A stretch of 64,000 bases of DNA from Hyaloperonospora brassicae (taxonomy: Eukaryota > Oomycota > Peronosporomycetes > Peronosporales > Peronosporaceae). The notes below the pieces were generated by a model. That model was not told the DNA's origin, made no database searches, and worked only from the letters and a program-made list of their open reading frames with translations. The position numbers and the translations under genes were made by a program. The stretch covers positions 310,001-374,000 of the forward strand of contig CANTFL010000363.1 in assembly GCA_947650285.1 (NCBI GenBank), given 5' to 3'. Within the stretch, counting starts at the first letter, position 1. Each line of letters opens with the position of its first letter. This document shows, piece by piece, positions 48,183-56,074 of this stretch.

Positions 48183-50716
48183 GAGTCACACTCTATAAGG
48201 GTGGGCACTCGTGGATGGCGTAGGCCATTCACGTAAAACGGTGTGTGCTGTGTTGAAGCATGCACCGAATTATTGATGGCGAATTCCACCATGGGTAGGA
48301 ATTCGCTCCAACTCGGAAACGAGTGGACATATCCTCGAAGAATCTCTTCGAGGACACGGTTCGCACGTTCCGTCTGACCATCTGTTTCTGGATGGTCAGA
48401 AGTGGACATCTTCAATCGTGTTCCGAGAGTACGGAACACGGTTTGCCAAAATTCCGCCGTGAACCGAGGGTCACGGTCGGATACGAGTTCACGGGGTAAC
48501 CCGTGGAGTCTAAAGACCGTGTCTAGAAAGACACGAGCACAACCTTGAGCCTTGATTGACTCAGGGACAGCAGCAAGATGGACCATCTTGCTGAATCGGT
48601 CCACAAACACAAGAATACCATTATTCTTGTGAGCGTCTTCGGGAAACCCGAAGACGAAGTCCATTGAAACGGACTGCCAGCACTCTGTCGGAACAGGCAG
48701 AGGCTGCAATGGCGCACGGGATGAAGGACTAGGCTTCACCCGTTGACAAACTTTGCAAGCACGGATGTACTTGCGAACAAACTGATACTGGCGGGGCCAG
48801 TAAAAGTCGCGACTTACCGTGAGGTAAGTCTTTTCTCTACCACGATGGCCGCTTGTTGGGGCATCGTGACACTCATACATGATGCGCAATCGCAAATCAT
48901 GATGAGCGGGTACGACGACACGAGGCGTGTCGTCGGCAACAGCTGTATAGTACAGCAATCCGTTGCGTGTACTATACCGATCCGATGAGGATCGGTACAA
49001 AGCCGGTAAATCCCTCATGGATTTACTGGATGGATTCACCAGATGATCCATCAATCGCAGAAGATCCTTATCTTCCGCGTATGCCTTTCGTACGTCGTCA
49101 AGTAAGCTTGACGACGGGACACTGACTGACAGTGTCGCAACAGTGGGTTTATCCTCACTGTTGGATTGTGCGTCCGGCTCGAAATCGGGCCGGCGCGAGA
49201 GCGCATCCGCGACGACATTGAGTGGTCCCGGTTTATACTCCACGGAGAAGTTATACTCCGCGAAGAAAGACAGCCACCTCGCCATTCTTTGCGAGAGGTG
49301 TGGGCTGTTTACGGCCGTGCGTAATGACGCATGGTCCGTGTAGACAACAAACGGTCTATCTCCCAAGAGATAGACGCGAAATTTAGCCAGTGCGTATTTC
49401 ATGGCAAGGAGTTCCTTGTCATGCACTGGGTAATTACGCTCAGCTGCTTGCAGCTGACGCGATTGATAACAGATGACGCGCTCCGCGCCATCTGCATCGA
49501 ACTGCATTAACGCACAGCCGATTGCGAAATCGCTGGCGTCACAGACCACATGAAATGGTCTGTCCTGATCTGCAATCGCCAAGATCGGCGATTGCATCAA
49601 GCTTTGCTTGATACCTTCAAAGGAACGCTGGCACTCAGCGTTCCATGACCACTTGACATTTTTCTTGAGCAAGCAAGAAAGATGAACAGTCATCTCGGCG
49701 TAGTTGCGCGAGTACTTGTGCAAGTACGCCGCAAGACCAAGGAACTTCCTTAGTCCCTTGACATCGACTGGCACTGGCCAGTCGGTGATCGCCTTGATCT
49801 TTTCGGGATCAGGGCGTACGCCGTGTTTACCCACGATGCACCCAAGAAGTGGTATTTCGCTAGCCGCGAATATACACTTCTTGAGGTTGGCGTACAACTT
49901 ATACTTGCGCATAAGTTGAAGAACCTGACGAACGTGAGTTCTGTGAACTTCAACGTCCGTCTTTCCGTCCATAGCCCGGCTATGGACGAACACATCGTCG
50001 AAGTAACTCGGTGCGAAGTCTCGCACCGGTCTCAACAGATTTGTAACACATCTGTTGAATGTTGCAGGGGCATTACTCAGCCCCTGTGGCATCACTAGCC
50101 ACTCCCACAGCATCCCGCTGGGGGTACTCACTGCCGTGAACGGGACGTCCCGTTCACGCATAAGGATCTGATAGAATCCATCCATCAGATCCATGGACGA
50201 AAAGATGGTACTCTTTGACATACCATCTATGATTACGTCCTTCCTCGGTATCGGCGTCTGAGCCGGTACCGTTGCAGCATTCAACTTGTTGAATGCGTGC
50301 ACTATCCGCCACCCTCCTGTGGCCTTTCGCACACAGAAGGTCGGAGAGCTGTGAGGGGATGTTGATTCCCTCACATGGCCCCCTGCTAAGCGATCGGCAA
50401 AGAACTTGTCGATCGCTATCACTTGTTCACGAGGCAGTGGCCACTGCTTCATGACACAGTATTTCGAGCCCGGTTTGAGCTCGATCTCGTGTCGAGTGCC
50501 TTTGTCCTTAGGCAACTCGCAAGGTACGGATTCAGGGAACACATCCCTGAATTCGATCAAATCCTTATACAAAGGATTTGCCTGAAGTGACTCCCAGGAT
50601 TGGGACGCGTATCGCTCAATCCGAGTCTTCTCATCGAGGACACTTTTGTCCATCGATGAGCTGCTGAGAACCCGTTCGTTCTCAGCAAATACTGTTGCCG
50701 ACCGAATGTCGGTCAC
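47930..50716 (-). CDS. pol: Reverse transcriptase - RNase H - integrase core, element 1
   Basis: 928 codons on the minus strand. The RT fingers and palm (about 75-330) include FSSMDLMDGFYQI (Asp176), MPQGLSNAPATF and the YFDD active site (238-241). RNase H (about 388-508) has Asp393, Glu435, Asp461 and Asp504 in CDASD, DKELLAMKYAL, TDHASLRT and VVADALS. Integrase has an HHCC zinc finger (His617, His624, Cys654, Cys657) and a catalytic triad Asp686, Asp747, Glu783 with exactly 35 residues between the last two. The frame is open up to the TGA at 50,741-50,743, and the first codon given (GTG) is not a real start: the product should be cleaved from a Gag-Pro-Pol precursor. The protease is in the same frame upstream, separated by that TGA and a private TAG. 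The last ~60 codons after LARAKTVLALAHHV are a Met/Ser-rich read-out of the wrong frame. Confidence 0.92.
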   Translation of the reverse strand: MTDIRSATVFAENERVLSSSSMDKSVLDEKTRIERYASQSWESLQANPLYKDLIEFRDVFPESVPCELPKDKGTRHEIELKPGSKYCVMKQWPLPREQVIAIDKFFADRLAGGHVRESTSPHSSPTFCVRKATGGWRIVHAFNKLNAATVPAQTPIPRKDVIIDGMSKSTIFSSMDLMDGFYQILMRERDVPFTAVSTPSGMLWEWLVMPQGLSNAPATFNRCVTNLLRPVRDFAPSYFDDVFVHSRAMDGKTDVEVHRTHVRQVLQLMRKYKLYANLKKCIFAASEIPLLGCIVGKHGVRPDPEKIKAITDWPVPVDVKGLRKFLGLAAYLHKYSRNYAEMTVHLSCLLKKNVKWSWNAECQRSFEGIKQSLMQSPILAIADQDRPFHVVCDASDFAIGCALMQFDADGAERVICYQSRQLQAAERNYPVHDKELLAMKYALAKFRVYLLGDRPFVVYTDHASLRTAVNSPHLSQRMARWLSFFAEYNFSVEYKPGPLNVVADALSRRPDFEPDAQSNSEDKPTVATLSVSVPSSSLLDDVRKAYAEDKDLLRLMDHLVNPSSKSMRDLPALYRSSSDRYSTRNGLLYYTAVADDTPRVVVPAHHDLRLRIMYECHDAPTSGHRGREKTYLTVSRDFYWPRQYQFVRKYIRACKVCQRVKPSPSSRAPLQPLPVPTECWQSVSMDFVFGFPEDAHKNNGILVFVDRFSKMVHLAAVPESIKAQGCARVFLDTVFRLHGLPRELVSDRDPRFTAEFWQTVFRTLGTRLKMSTSDHPETDGQTERANRVLEEILRGYVHSFPSWSEFLPMVEFAINNSVHASTQHTPFYVNGLRHPRVPTLIECDSWIRGEGLARAKTVLALAHHVSTQTSSRMMPMSIKSTSMKKIISIIAKTLLLIRMMMTMLVYSASPTIMSARKKTTSLKKRAIS

Positions 50717-50818
50717 ATACTCGTCCTCTGTGACGAGTATTCAGATCTGCTTGACTTTGCCACTACGCAGATCACGCAAGAACCGTTTCGGTTCTAGCGT
50801 TGGCAACTGAGTTATCTA

Positions 50819-51858
50819 CGAAGTCAACTTCGGAGGCACAATCAGATCAAGCGTATAAGCGCCTACGCTTGATCCGTCATTAACCAAGACGTTCAACGTC
50901 TCGGTTTCTTCCTGGGAACTTGCTTCCACAGGTTGCTGAGGGCCTGATCCCTCAGCAAGCAACTCTTGAGGAATTCCTTCCTCAAGTACGTGGGGACTTA
51001 TTCCCTCGACGTCTTCCGACTGTGGCTGTGCAACCACAGTCAGGAACCGATCCTCTACGGTCGACTCTCCAGTCGACCTAGGATTTTCATGTTGCCCCTT
51101 GGGGGCAACAGATTTCTTTCTTCTAAGATGCTGCCCGCTAGGCATGCATCCATGTCCCGGTCCACTCGACTTATTCGAGTGGTGGACCTTCGGCGCAGCC
51201 TGTACTTCTGTACAGCCGCCGGGAGCTTGCTCCACAGTGTAGTGATCAACTACACTGTGATCTTGTGCAGTCGTGCTAACGACCGTACCGCAAGTGAGGC
51301 CATCGCACTCACTCGCAGAACACCCACACGCTTGTGGACCCTCCAAGATGTTCATCAGATGGCCATCTGATGAACAAGTAGCAGGCATCTTCACGGATCG
51401 ATGCTGCCAGCTCACCCTTGGCTCGTATTTTCTGAGCCAAGGTAATCCCAGGATGACATCAAATTTGTCATCCAGATCTAGTACGATGAAATCATCATCG
51501 TACTGTTCGCCCTCTAACGTGTAGTGGATTCCTACTACACGTTTCTCAACGGTTATCGATGCGCCTGTTGCAAGGCGCACCGTCATCCTTGTGAGGGGAA
51601 TGTCGCGCTCAACGAACTTGAGCCTACGACCCTCTAGTGACTGGCATCGAACAAAGTTGTTCGACGTCCCACAGTCTACTAGGGCACGAAGCGACAAGTC
51701 ATTTGTCGCTTTCAACTTCAAGGTGATGAGCGAAACGTCATCACCAGGTGCAGAGACACACAATGATTGTGTATCTGGAGCAACTTTCGTCAAGAGATTT
51801 GCAAATTCTCTTGAGGTTGCTGGATCAGTAGGGCGCTCCGCCCCTACTGACCCCGACC
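50819..51858 (-). CDS. Aspartic protease (retropepsin), element 1
   Basis: Entered from gag by a -1 frameshift at 51,859-51,865. There is no ATG; the frame runs WSGSVGAERPTDPATS... into the protease. The active site is ALVDCGTSNNFV, with the catalytic Asp followed by Cys-Gly where most retropepsins have Ser/Thr-Gly. The second signature is DVILGLPWLRKY, about 70 residues later. A long, less conserved linker follows, with Pro, Gln and Glu-rich parts. A G-to-T change on the coding strand makes TAG at 50,816-50,818, 18 codons upstream of where element 2 still reads through, so this copy is broken here. The protease would process Gag-Pol in the virus-like particle. Confidence 0.85.
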
Positions 51859-51865
51859 ATTTTTT
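51825..51865 (-). promoter_or_regulatory. Candidate -1 ribosomal frameshift signal, gag to protease, element 1
   Basis: On the minus strand, near the gag end, the zero-frame codons TCA AAA AAT contain the slippery heptamer A AAA AAT (51,859-51,865). Eight nucleotides later an 11-bp stem (tcagtaggg-gcg pairing with cgccctactga, one bulge, 51,825-51,850) begins. The gag stop TAG lies within the stem. The -1 frame is open from here into the protease. Heptamer, spacer and stem all fit known -1 frameshift sites. Confidence 0.7.
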
Positions 51866-52998
51866 GATGGTCCGTCTCGCTGTTGCGGCTTCGCAACAGC
51901 GCTGGACCCACGCCCATTGCCCTTTCTGGCGAATGGTCGTCCATTTCGCTCAGTACTGTTTGGTACTGGGCGTGGAGCACTACACTCGTATGCGTAGTGC
52001 CCTAACTTCTGACAGCGATTGCACCTCTGCAATCGCTTGTTGTTTGTAGAGCGAGGTCTCTCGCTCTCAACATAGCAGAGGTCCATTGGTTCTGGACCTC
52101 CGATCTCTTGTCGTCTCGGTGGACGGTAAGAGTTTGAGCTAGCATGAGCCTGTCTCATGCTAAAGTCTTCCTGTTCCGCGGCTGATATCGCTTCTTCAAG
52201 CGTATTCAGATCAAGGCGGAACAGGTGGCTCCTGACGGGCCCTTCTGCGAGCCCTTGCATGAACACCGTAATCAACGTGTGTTCATGAACTGGGTTTGCA
52301 GTTATACTACTCGCAAGGAGTCGTATATGTTGTGCGTAAGCGTGCACATCACGCTTACCCTGCTTGAGTTTCAGGAGCTCTGAACGAGCCCTGAACTCAG
52401 CACGTGGCGGCTCAAACGTTTGTCTGAGCCGGGACTTGAAGTCATCTAGCGACCTAAACACGTTTGGGTCGCTACTCTCGAGTCCCAGGGACCAAGTTTT
52501 GGCACGCCCTGCCAAGTGGGTCTGAGCAAATGTGAGTTTCATTTGCTCATCTTCGACGCGACGAGCCCTTAGGGCTCTGTCGAGTTCGACAAACCATAGT
52601 AACAGGGAGTCCTCCGGGACTCCACTGTACTTGGAGATGTCGACTTTCATCACTTCGGGACGACGCGCATGCGCCGTCCCGCCCACAGCAGCATGGAATT
52701 GCTGCTGTCTCAACAGCTCCGTCTGTTGAGCACCGAGTTCTCTCAACTGCTCGGCCTGTTGAGAGCCTTGCTGGTGAAGCAAGGCTACTTTCTCCCTCTC
52801 GAGAGCAAGTTCATTGTGAATGAACTTGGCGATAGCAGCATGTTGTTGGTCTCTGTCTAGAGACTCCAACATGGTGCTGACGACGAGTTCGCCTACGGTA
52901 GAACTCATTCGTTCTACCGCACCCCATTCGATGTCACTCAAATGGGTAAACCCTTCACGCGTGGCGTGAAAGGTGTCTTCTTCATCCAACATGTTCAT
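51844..52998 (-). CDS. gag: Gag, element 1
   Basis: 384 codons from ATG at 52,998. Residues about 45-100 form a Gln/Leu/Glu-rich likely coiled coil. Residues about 110-285 match the retrotransposon Gag core (ISKYSGVPEDSLLLWFVELD, QMKLTFAQTHLAGRAKTW, LLITVFMQGLAEGP-like). A CCHC zinc knuckle follows at Cys326, Cys329, His334 and Cys339 (CNRCQKLGHYAYEC), then a basic Arg/Lys/Gly-rich tail. It forms the particle shell and binds the RNA. It is the first ORF after the 5' LTR and ends inside the frameshift stem-loop. No disabling mutation is seen, and element 2 encodes the same length. Confidence 0.93.
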   Translation of the reverse strand: MNMLDEEDTFHATREGFTHLSDIEWGAVERMSSTVGELVVSTMLESLDRDQQHAAIAKFIHNELALEREKVALLHQQGSQQAEQLRELGAQQTELLRQQQFHAAVGGTAHARRPEVMKVDISKYSGVPEDSLLLWFVELDRALRARRVEDEQMKLTFAQTHLAGRAKTWSLGLESSDPNVFRSLDDFKSRLRQTFEPPRAEFRARSELLKLKQGKRDVHAYAQHIRLLASSITANPVHEHTLITVFMQGLAEGPVRSHLFRLDLNTLEEAISAAEQEDFSMRQAHASSNSYRPPRRQEIGGPEPMDLCYVESERPRSTNNKRLQRCNRCQKLGHYAYECSAPRPVPNSTERNGRPFARKGNGRGSSAVAKPQQRDGPSKNGRGQ

Positions 52999-53032
52999 GT
53001 TGGATGATGTGGTCCTTGGAAGGACTACAAAG

Positions 53033-53040
53033 TGCTACCA
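53033..53040 (-). promoter_or_regulatory. Primer binding site, element 1
   Basis: Two bases after the 5' LTR the minus strand reads tggtagca. This is complementary to the 3' end (tgctacca) expected of eukaryotic initiator tRNA-Met. The match stops after 8 nt, which is short, so the primer identity is inferred. Confidence 0.6.
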
Positions 53041-53042
53041 GG

Positions 53043-53434
53043 TGTAACGGGGCACACCCTTGCGTAACTTAACGCAAGGGATTTGGGTGCCCCGACGGAC
53101 GTACACGTGGCGAGCGAGGAAGCGTAGGTAGGGTAAAAGTAGAACTGTTATATTAATAAATTAAGTCTTTAAACTACTGTCTCTTCGTTTGACTTAATTC
53201 AATTATACTAATATAACTGCATGTATGGTGACGTCTCGTCACCACTCATTGCGCGCGTCTTGCGGCGATTGGTGGGTTGATATCATCACGATATCAACCA
53301 ATGAACAGACCCCTTTTGGTCGACCCTTCAATATCACCGCTTTGGTGATATTGTTTAAAGAATATCCATCTTTATATTCTTTATTGTCACTTTCCTTAAA
53401 GTGACAATATCATGTAACGGGCTGCCCCGTTACA
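53043..53434 (-). mobile_element. 5' LTR of element 1
   Basis: 392 bp, tgtaacggggca...tgccccgttaca. It should contain the promoter for gag-pol on the minus strand. It lies 16 bp upstream of the plus-strand secreted-protein ORF, so any plus-directed activity of this LTR would enter that gene. Confidence 0.95.
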
Positions 53435-53439
53435 CGCTC
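53435..53439. repeat. Target-site duplication of element 1, right copy
   Basis: cgctc, identical to 45,457-45,461. Confidence 0.95.
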
Positions 53440-53450
53440 CGTCCAGCATC

Positions 53451-53666
53451 ATGAACGTCAAACTCGCCAGTGCCACGATCATGACCTTTGCCATCGCCGC
53501 GTTGGCTGTTGTGCCAACCTCCGCTCAATGTTCCTTCTATTCAAATTGCCCTCAGCCCGCTACTCAGACGTTTGGTGACATGAATGGGTGCATAGATAAG
53601 GAAGTTCATGCTCCTAGCCGCCCGGAACCAGGGAAAAGCTGCTGTGACTTATACTGCAAACCATAG
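53451..53666 (+). CDS. Small secreted six-cysteine protein, PcF/SCR-like
   Basis: 71 codons from ATG to TAG, no intron. Residues 1-25 are a clear signal peptide: a Lys near the start, a hydrophobic core (IMTFAIAALAVV) and a PTSA cleavage context before Gln26. The mature ~46 residues contain six cysteines (27, 33, 47, 64, 65, 69), enough for three disulfides, with a CC pair near the C-terminus. Size, cysteine count and layout resemble the oomycete PcF/SCR class of apoplastic cysteine-rich proteins, some of which are phytotoxic. That link is by general pattern, not by alignment, and activity is unknown. The leader is GC-richer and better organised than neighbouring sequence. Element 1 sits 16 bp upstream of the ATG, so the native promoter now lies about 8 kb away at 45,456 and before. 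Confidence 0.75.
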   Translation: MNVKLASATIMTFAIAALAVVPTSAQCSFYSNCPQPATQTFGDMNGCIDKEVHAPSRPEPGKSCCDLYCKP

Positions 53667-55549
53667 CTCGTCCACAAGGATGTCGATCCCTTGCCGCACC
53701 ATCATGCGGCATCTTCACTTCGTATGATGCGGGTAAGAGTGGCTCGTCCAGCCTTCGTCACCCACTGCGAGCATCTACAGGCCAATCGGTAGCTGTAACG
53801 ATGGACCATAGCTTATTGTTTTGGTCAATAAATTGTCATTGCTTACCGAATATTCTTGTGTGTCCGTACGTTTGTTGTTTGTGTGTCCCTATCACTGCTC
53901 TATAGAGCTTGAACAAATATCTCTCGTCACTAACCTGTCGCGGAACGATAGCCGTGCGCGTTACGTCTTACTGTCGATGCACACAAGCGCGTTTGTCCAC
54001 GTCCTTCAACATTTGGCGCAGTAGTCGTAGCTGTATGTCGTTGGTCTGTTTGGTAAAATGGCACCACATGGATAGGTGTGAACGCATATCAATCCACCAC
54101 GGAACCTGGAGAAGTTGCCAGGTTGCTTTCTTGTAAGTGACAAGTCAATACTGTCAATGACAGCGTGTTGTTCGTAAAAGACATCAAAGGTCGATTTGGT
54201 GAGATGCATCTTTGTGTTCGCCTAGATTTAAGTTTCATGCATCCTTGATGCCACAGCTAGCAAAACAACCGCCTGCTTTAGTCCGTTCATATTGTTGTCT
54301 ACACCCCATTAAATTATGGCGTGAGTGAATGAACCAACGGCGATCGTTAGAGTCGTCCACGTACATATTCCGGTTAGTCATATATTTGATTCTTGTCGGC
54401 GCACATCGCCACGACATTTTGTCTTAGCTGAACAGATCAATCCGCAAATCATGTCGACGGCAGCACAAACATATTGTGCTCTGACGGCACAAAATTAACA
54501 AATGGGCTGACCATGACAACACTTCAAAAAGCAGGTCCGCGACTGGGGGCTTATAAGTACATGCAGGGCTATAGCACATGTGTATGAGAACGACCTAGCA
54601 GCGCGCAGTACAACGATATCAACTGCGTCCAATGGTGTCAATCTGATTAAGGTGCAAGCAGCAAGTTTAGCTTTACTGGACGACATCGAATGGATATAGC
54701 AGTGTAGATAACATCGGCCGACAAAAAGAACGCCACTGCACGAAGTGCATGTGTCATGACCAGCAACGACCGTTGAGACTTGCGGACGCATTCTTTCATA
54801 CAAGGAACCGGTCCATCGTGGCTACATTAAAGAGCTCGTTTGTGTAGCAATAAGGAGCTAAGATACCACATGATCAGCTCTATATGGACTTCTGTGGTTC
54901 CAAGCAACGAGATCGGCATTCTATACGAGCAAGTTATTCGAACGAACACCAAACCGTTACTAGGGAGCCGACAGCTTGCGCCAGTGTCGGCCCGCTAGCT
55001 GCTGAATTGGACATATTTGTCGACAACAATCAAACGGTGCAAAAAAGGTCTGACTGGAAGGCCAGGCTCTTTCCGACGCTGGTCGTCAGACCTGTGGGAA
55101 CTAGCAAGTTGATACGCATACTAAAGATCAGATTCGGATCAAGATTACATTAAACGGATAATAAATTAATACTTTAATGCTTAAGATGGTGACAAAGTGA
55201 CTCAAGCGGCGATCGTGATAATGGAGTAAATAGTACCAAGCGGCATTCTTTTAGCTCTAAAGAATGGAACGCTCCGTCTGACCCCAAACAAGTCCTAATG
55301 TGACCAGCAAGACAAAGATTCCATTCTAATCTACTATTCAAGCGATCATCGCGAGAGATTAGCATGTTGTGATCCGGGTAATGATACAACAGACGTAATC
55401 ATCGAAGTAGGTCCGCCCAACGTGGACCTTTAGGTAAGGCGAGACGTCAAATGGATCATGGCTGCGACTGCAAGACCGAGTCGAGTCAAGTACTTACTGT
55501 TAATAATTTTAGCGACAGCGAGGTAATTTTGGTCACACTTCAGCGGTGG
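53667..55549. other. Sequence between the two gypsy copies, possible transposase relic
   Basis: No intact gene. The minus strand at 54,006-54,209 reads a piece (SRFRGGLICVHTYPCGAILP, then NRPTTYSYDYC) that faintly resembles the RFRGR...YMPxKPxKYG region of PiggyBac-type transposases. Neighbouring minus-strand frames (54,235-54,417 and 54,495-54,803) add little. I regard this as a weak hint only. The first ~150 bp after the stop at 53,666 may be the 3' region of the secreted-protein gene. Confidence 0.3.
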
Positions 55550-55554
55550 ATTAC
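55550..55554. repeat. Target-site duplication of element 2, left copy
   Basis: attac, repeated exactly at 63,524-63,528 beyond the other LTR. Confidence 0.95.
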
Positions 55555-55944
55555 TGTAACGGGGCACACCCTTGCGTAACTTAACGCAAGGGATTTGGGT
55601 GCCCCGACGGACGTACACGTGGCGAGCGAGGAAGCGTAGGTAGGGTAAAAGTAGAACTGTTATATTAATAAATTAAGTCTTTAAACTACTGTCTCTTCGT
55701 TTGACTTAATTCAATCATACTAATATAACTGCATGTATGGTGACGTCTCGTCACCACTCATTGCGCGCGTCTTGCGGCGATTGGTGGGTTGATATCATCA
55801 CGATATCAACCAATGAACAGACCCTTTGGTCGACCCTTCAATATCACCACTTTGGTGATATTGTTTAAAGAATATCCATCTTTATATTCTTTATTGTCAC
55901 TTTCCTTAAAGTGACAATTTCATGTAACGGGCTGCCCCGTTACA
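55555..55944 (-). mobile_element. 3' LTR of element 2
   Basis: 390 bp composed almost entirely of stem-loops. Arm pairs: 55,569-55,577/55,584-55,592 nested inside 55,560-55,567/55,599-55,606; 55,671-55,679/55,703-55,711 inside 55,659-55,667/55,721-55,729; 55,739-55,745/55,749-55,755; 55,787-55,796/55,802-55,811; 55,839-55,849/55,853-55,863; 55,867-55,875/55,884-55,892; 55,893-55,903/55,908-55,918; 55,923-55,931/55,936-55,944. All arms are 7-11 bp and perfectly paired. Confidence 0.95.
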
Positions 55945-55956
55945 TCACCCCCCCTT
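55945..55956 (-). promoter_or_regulatory. Polypurine tract of element 2
   Basis: The minus strand reads aaggggggg-tga immediately before the 3' LTR, identical to element 1. Confidence 0.85.
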
Positions 55957-56074
55957 AACTGATAGTCACCGTGTGACTATCGAAATATGGAGGCCACCCG
56001 TTGGCCACCATTGGGACAGGGAGCACTTGTTTGGTCCGTTCCACTCACTTTCCGCTTGACCTCGCATAGTTAAC

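Larger units (their letters stand above)
45462..53434 (-). mobile_element. Element 1: full-length Ty3/gypsy chromovirus, minus strand
   Basis: 7,973 bp bounded by two ~390-bp LTRs and a perfect 5-bp target duplication. In transcription order (right to left) it has 5' LTR, primer site, gag, protease, RT, RNase H, integrase, integrase C-terminus, chromodomain, polypurine tract and 3' LTR. A large antisense ORF starts inside the 3' LTR. The RT YFDD, RNase H and integrase DD35E residues are all present. A private stop (50,816-50,818) and an in-frame TGA shared with element 2 (50,741-50,743) interrupt the protease-RT frame. The two LTRs differ at only a handful of positions, so insertion is recent. 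Confidence 0.95.

Noticed and set aside
54006..54209. PiggyBac-like transposase remnant
   Set aside because: Only one short stretch resembles the family. Flanking fragments gave no consistent continuation, so it is left as a hint.
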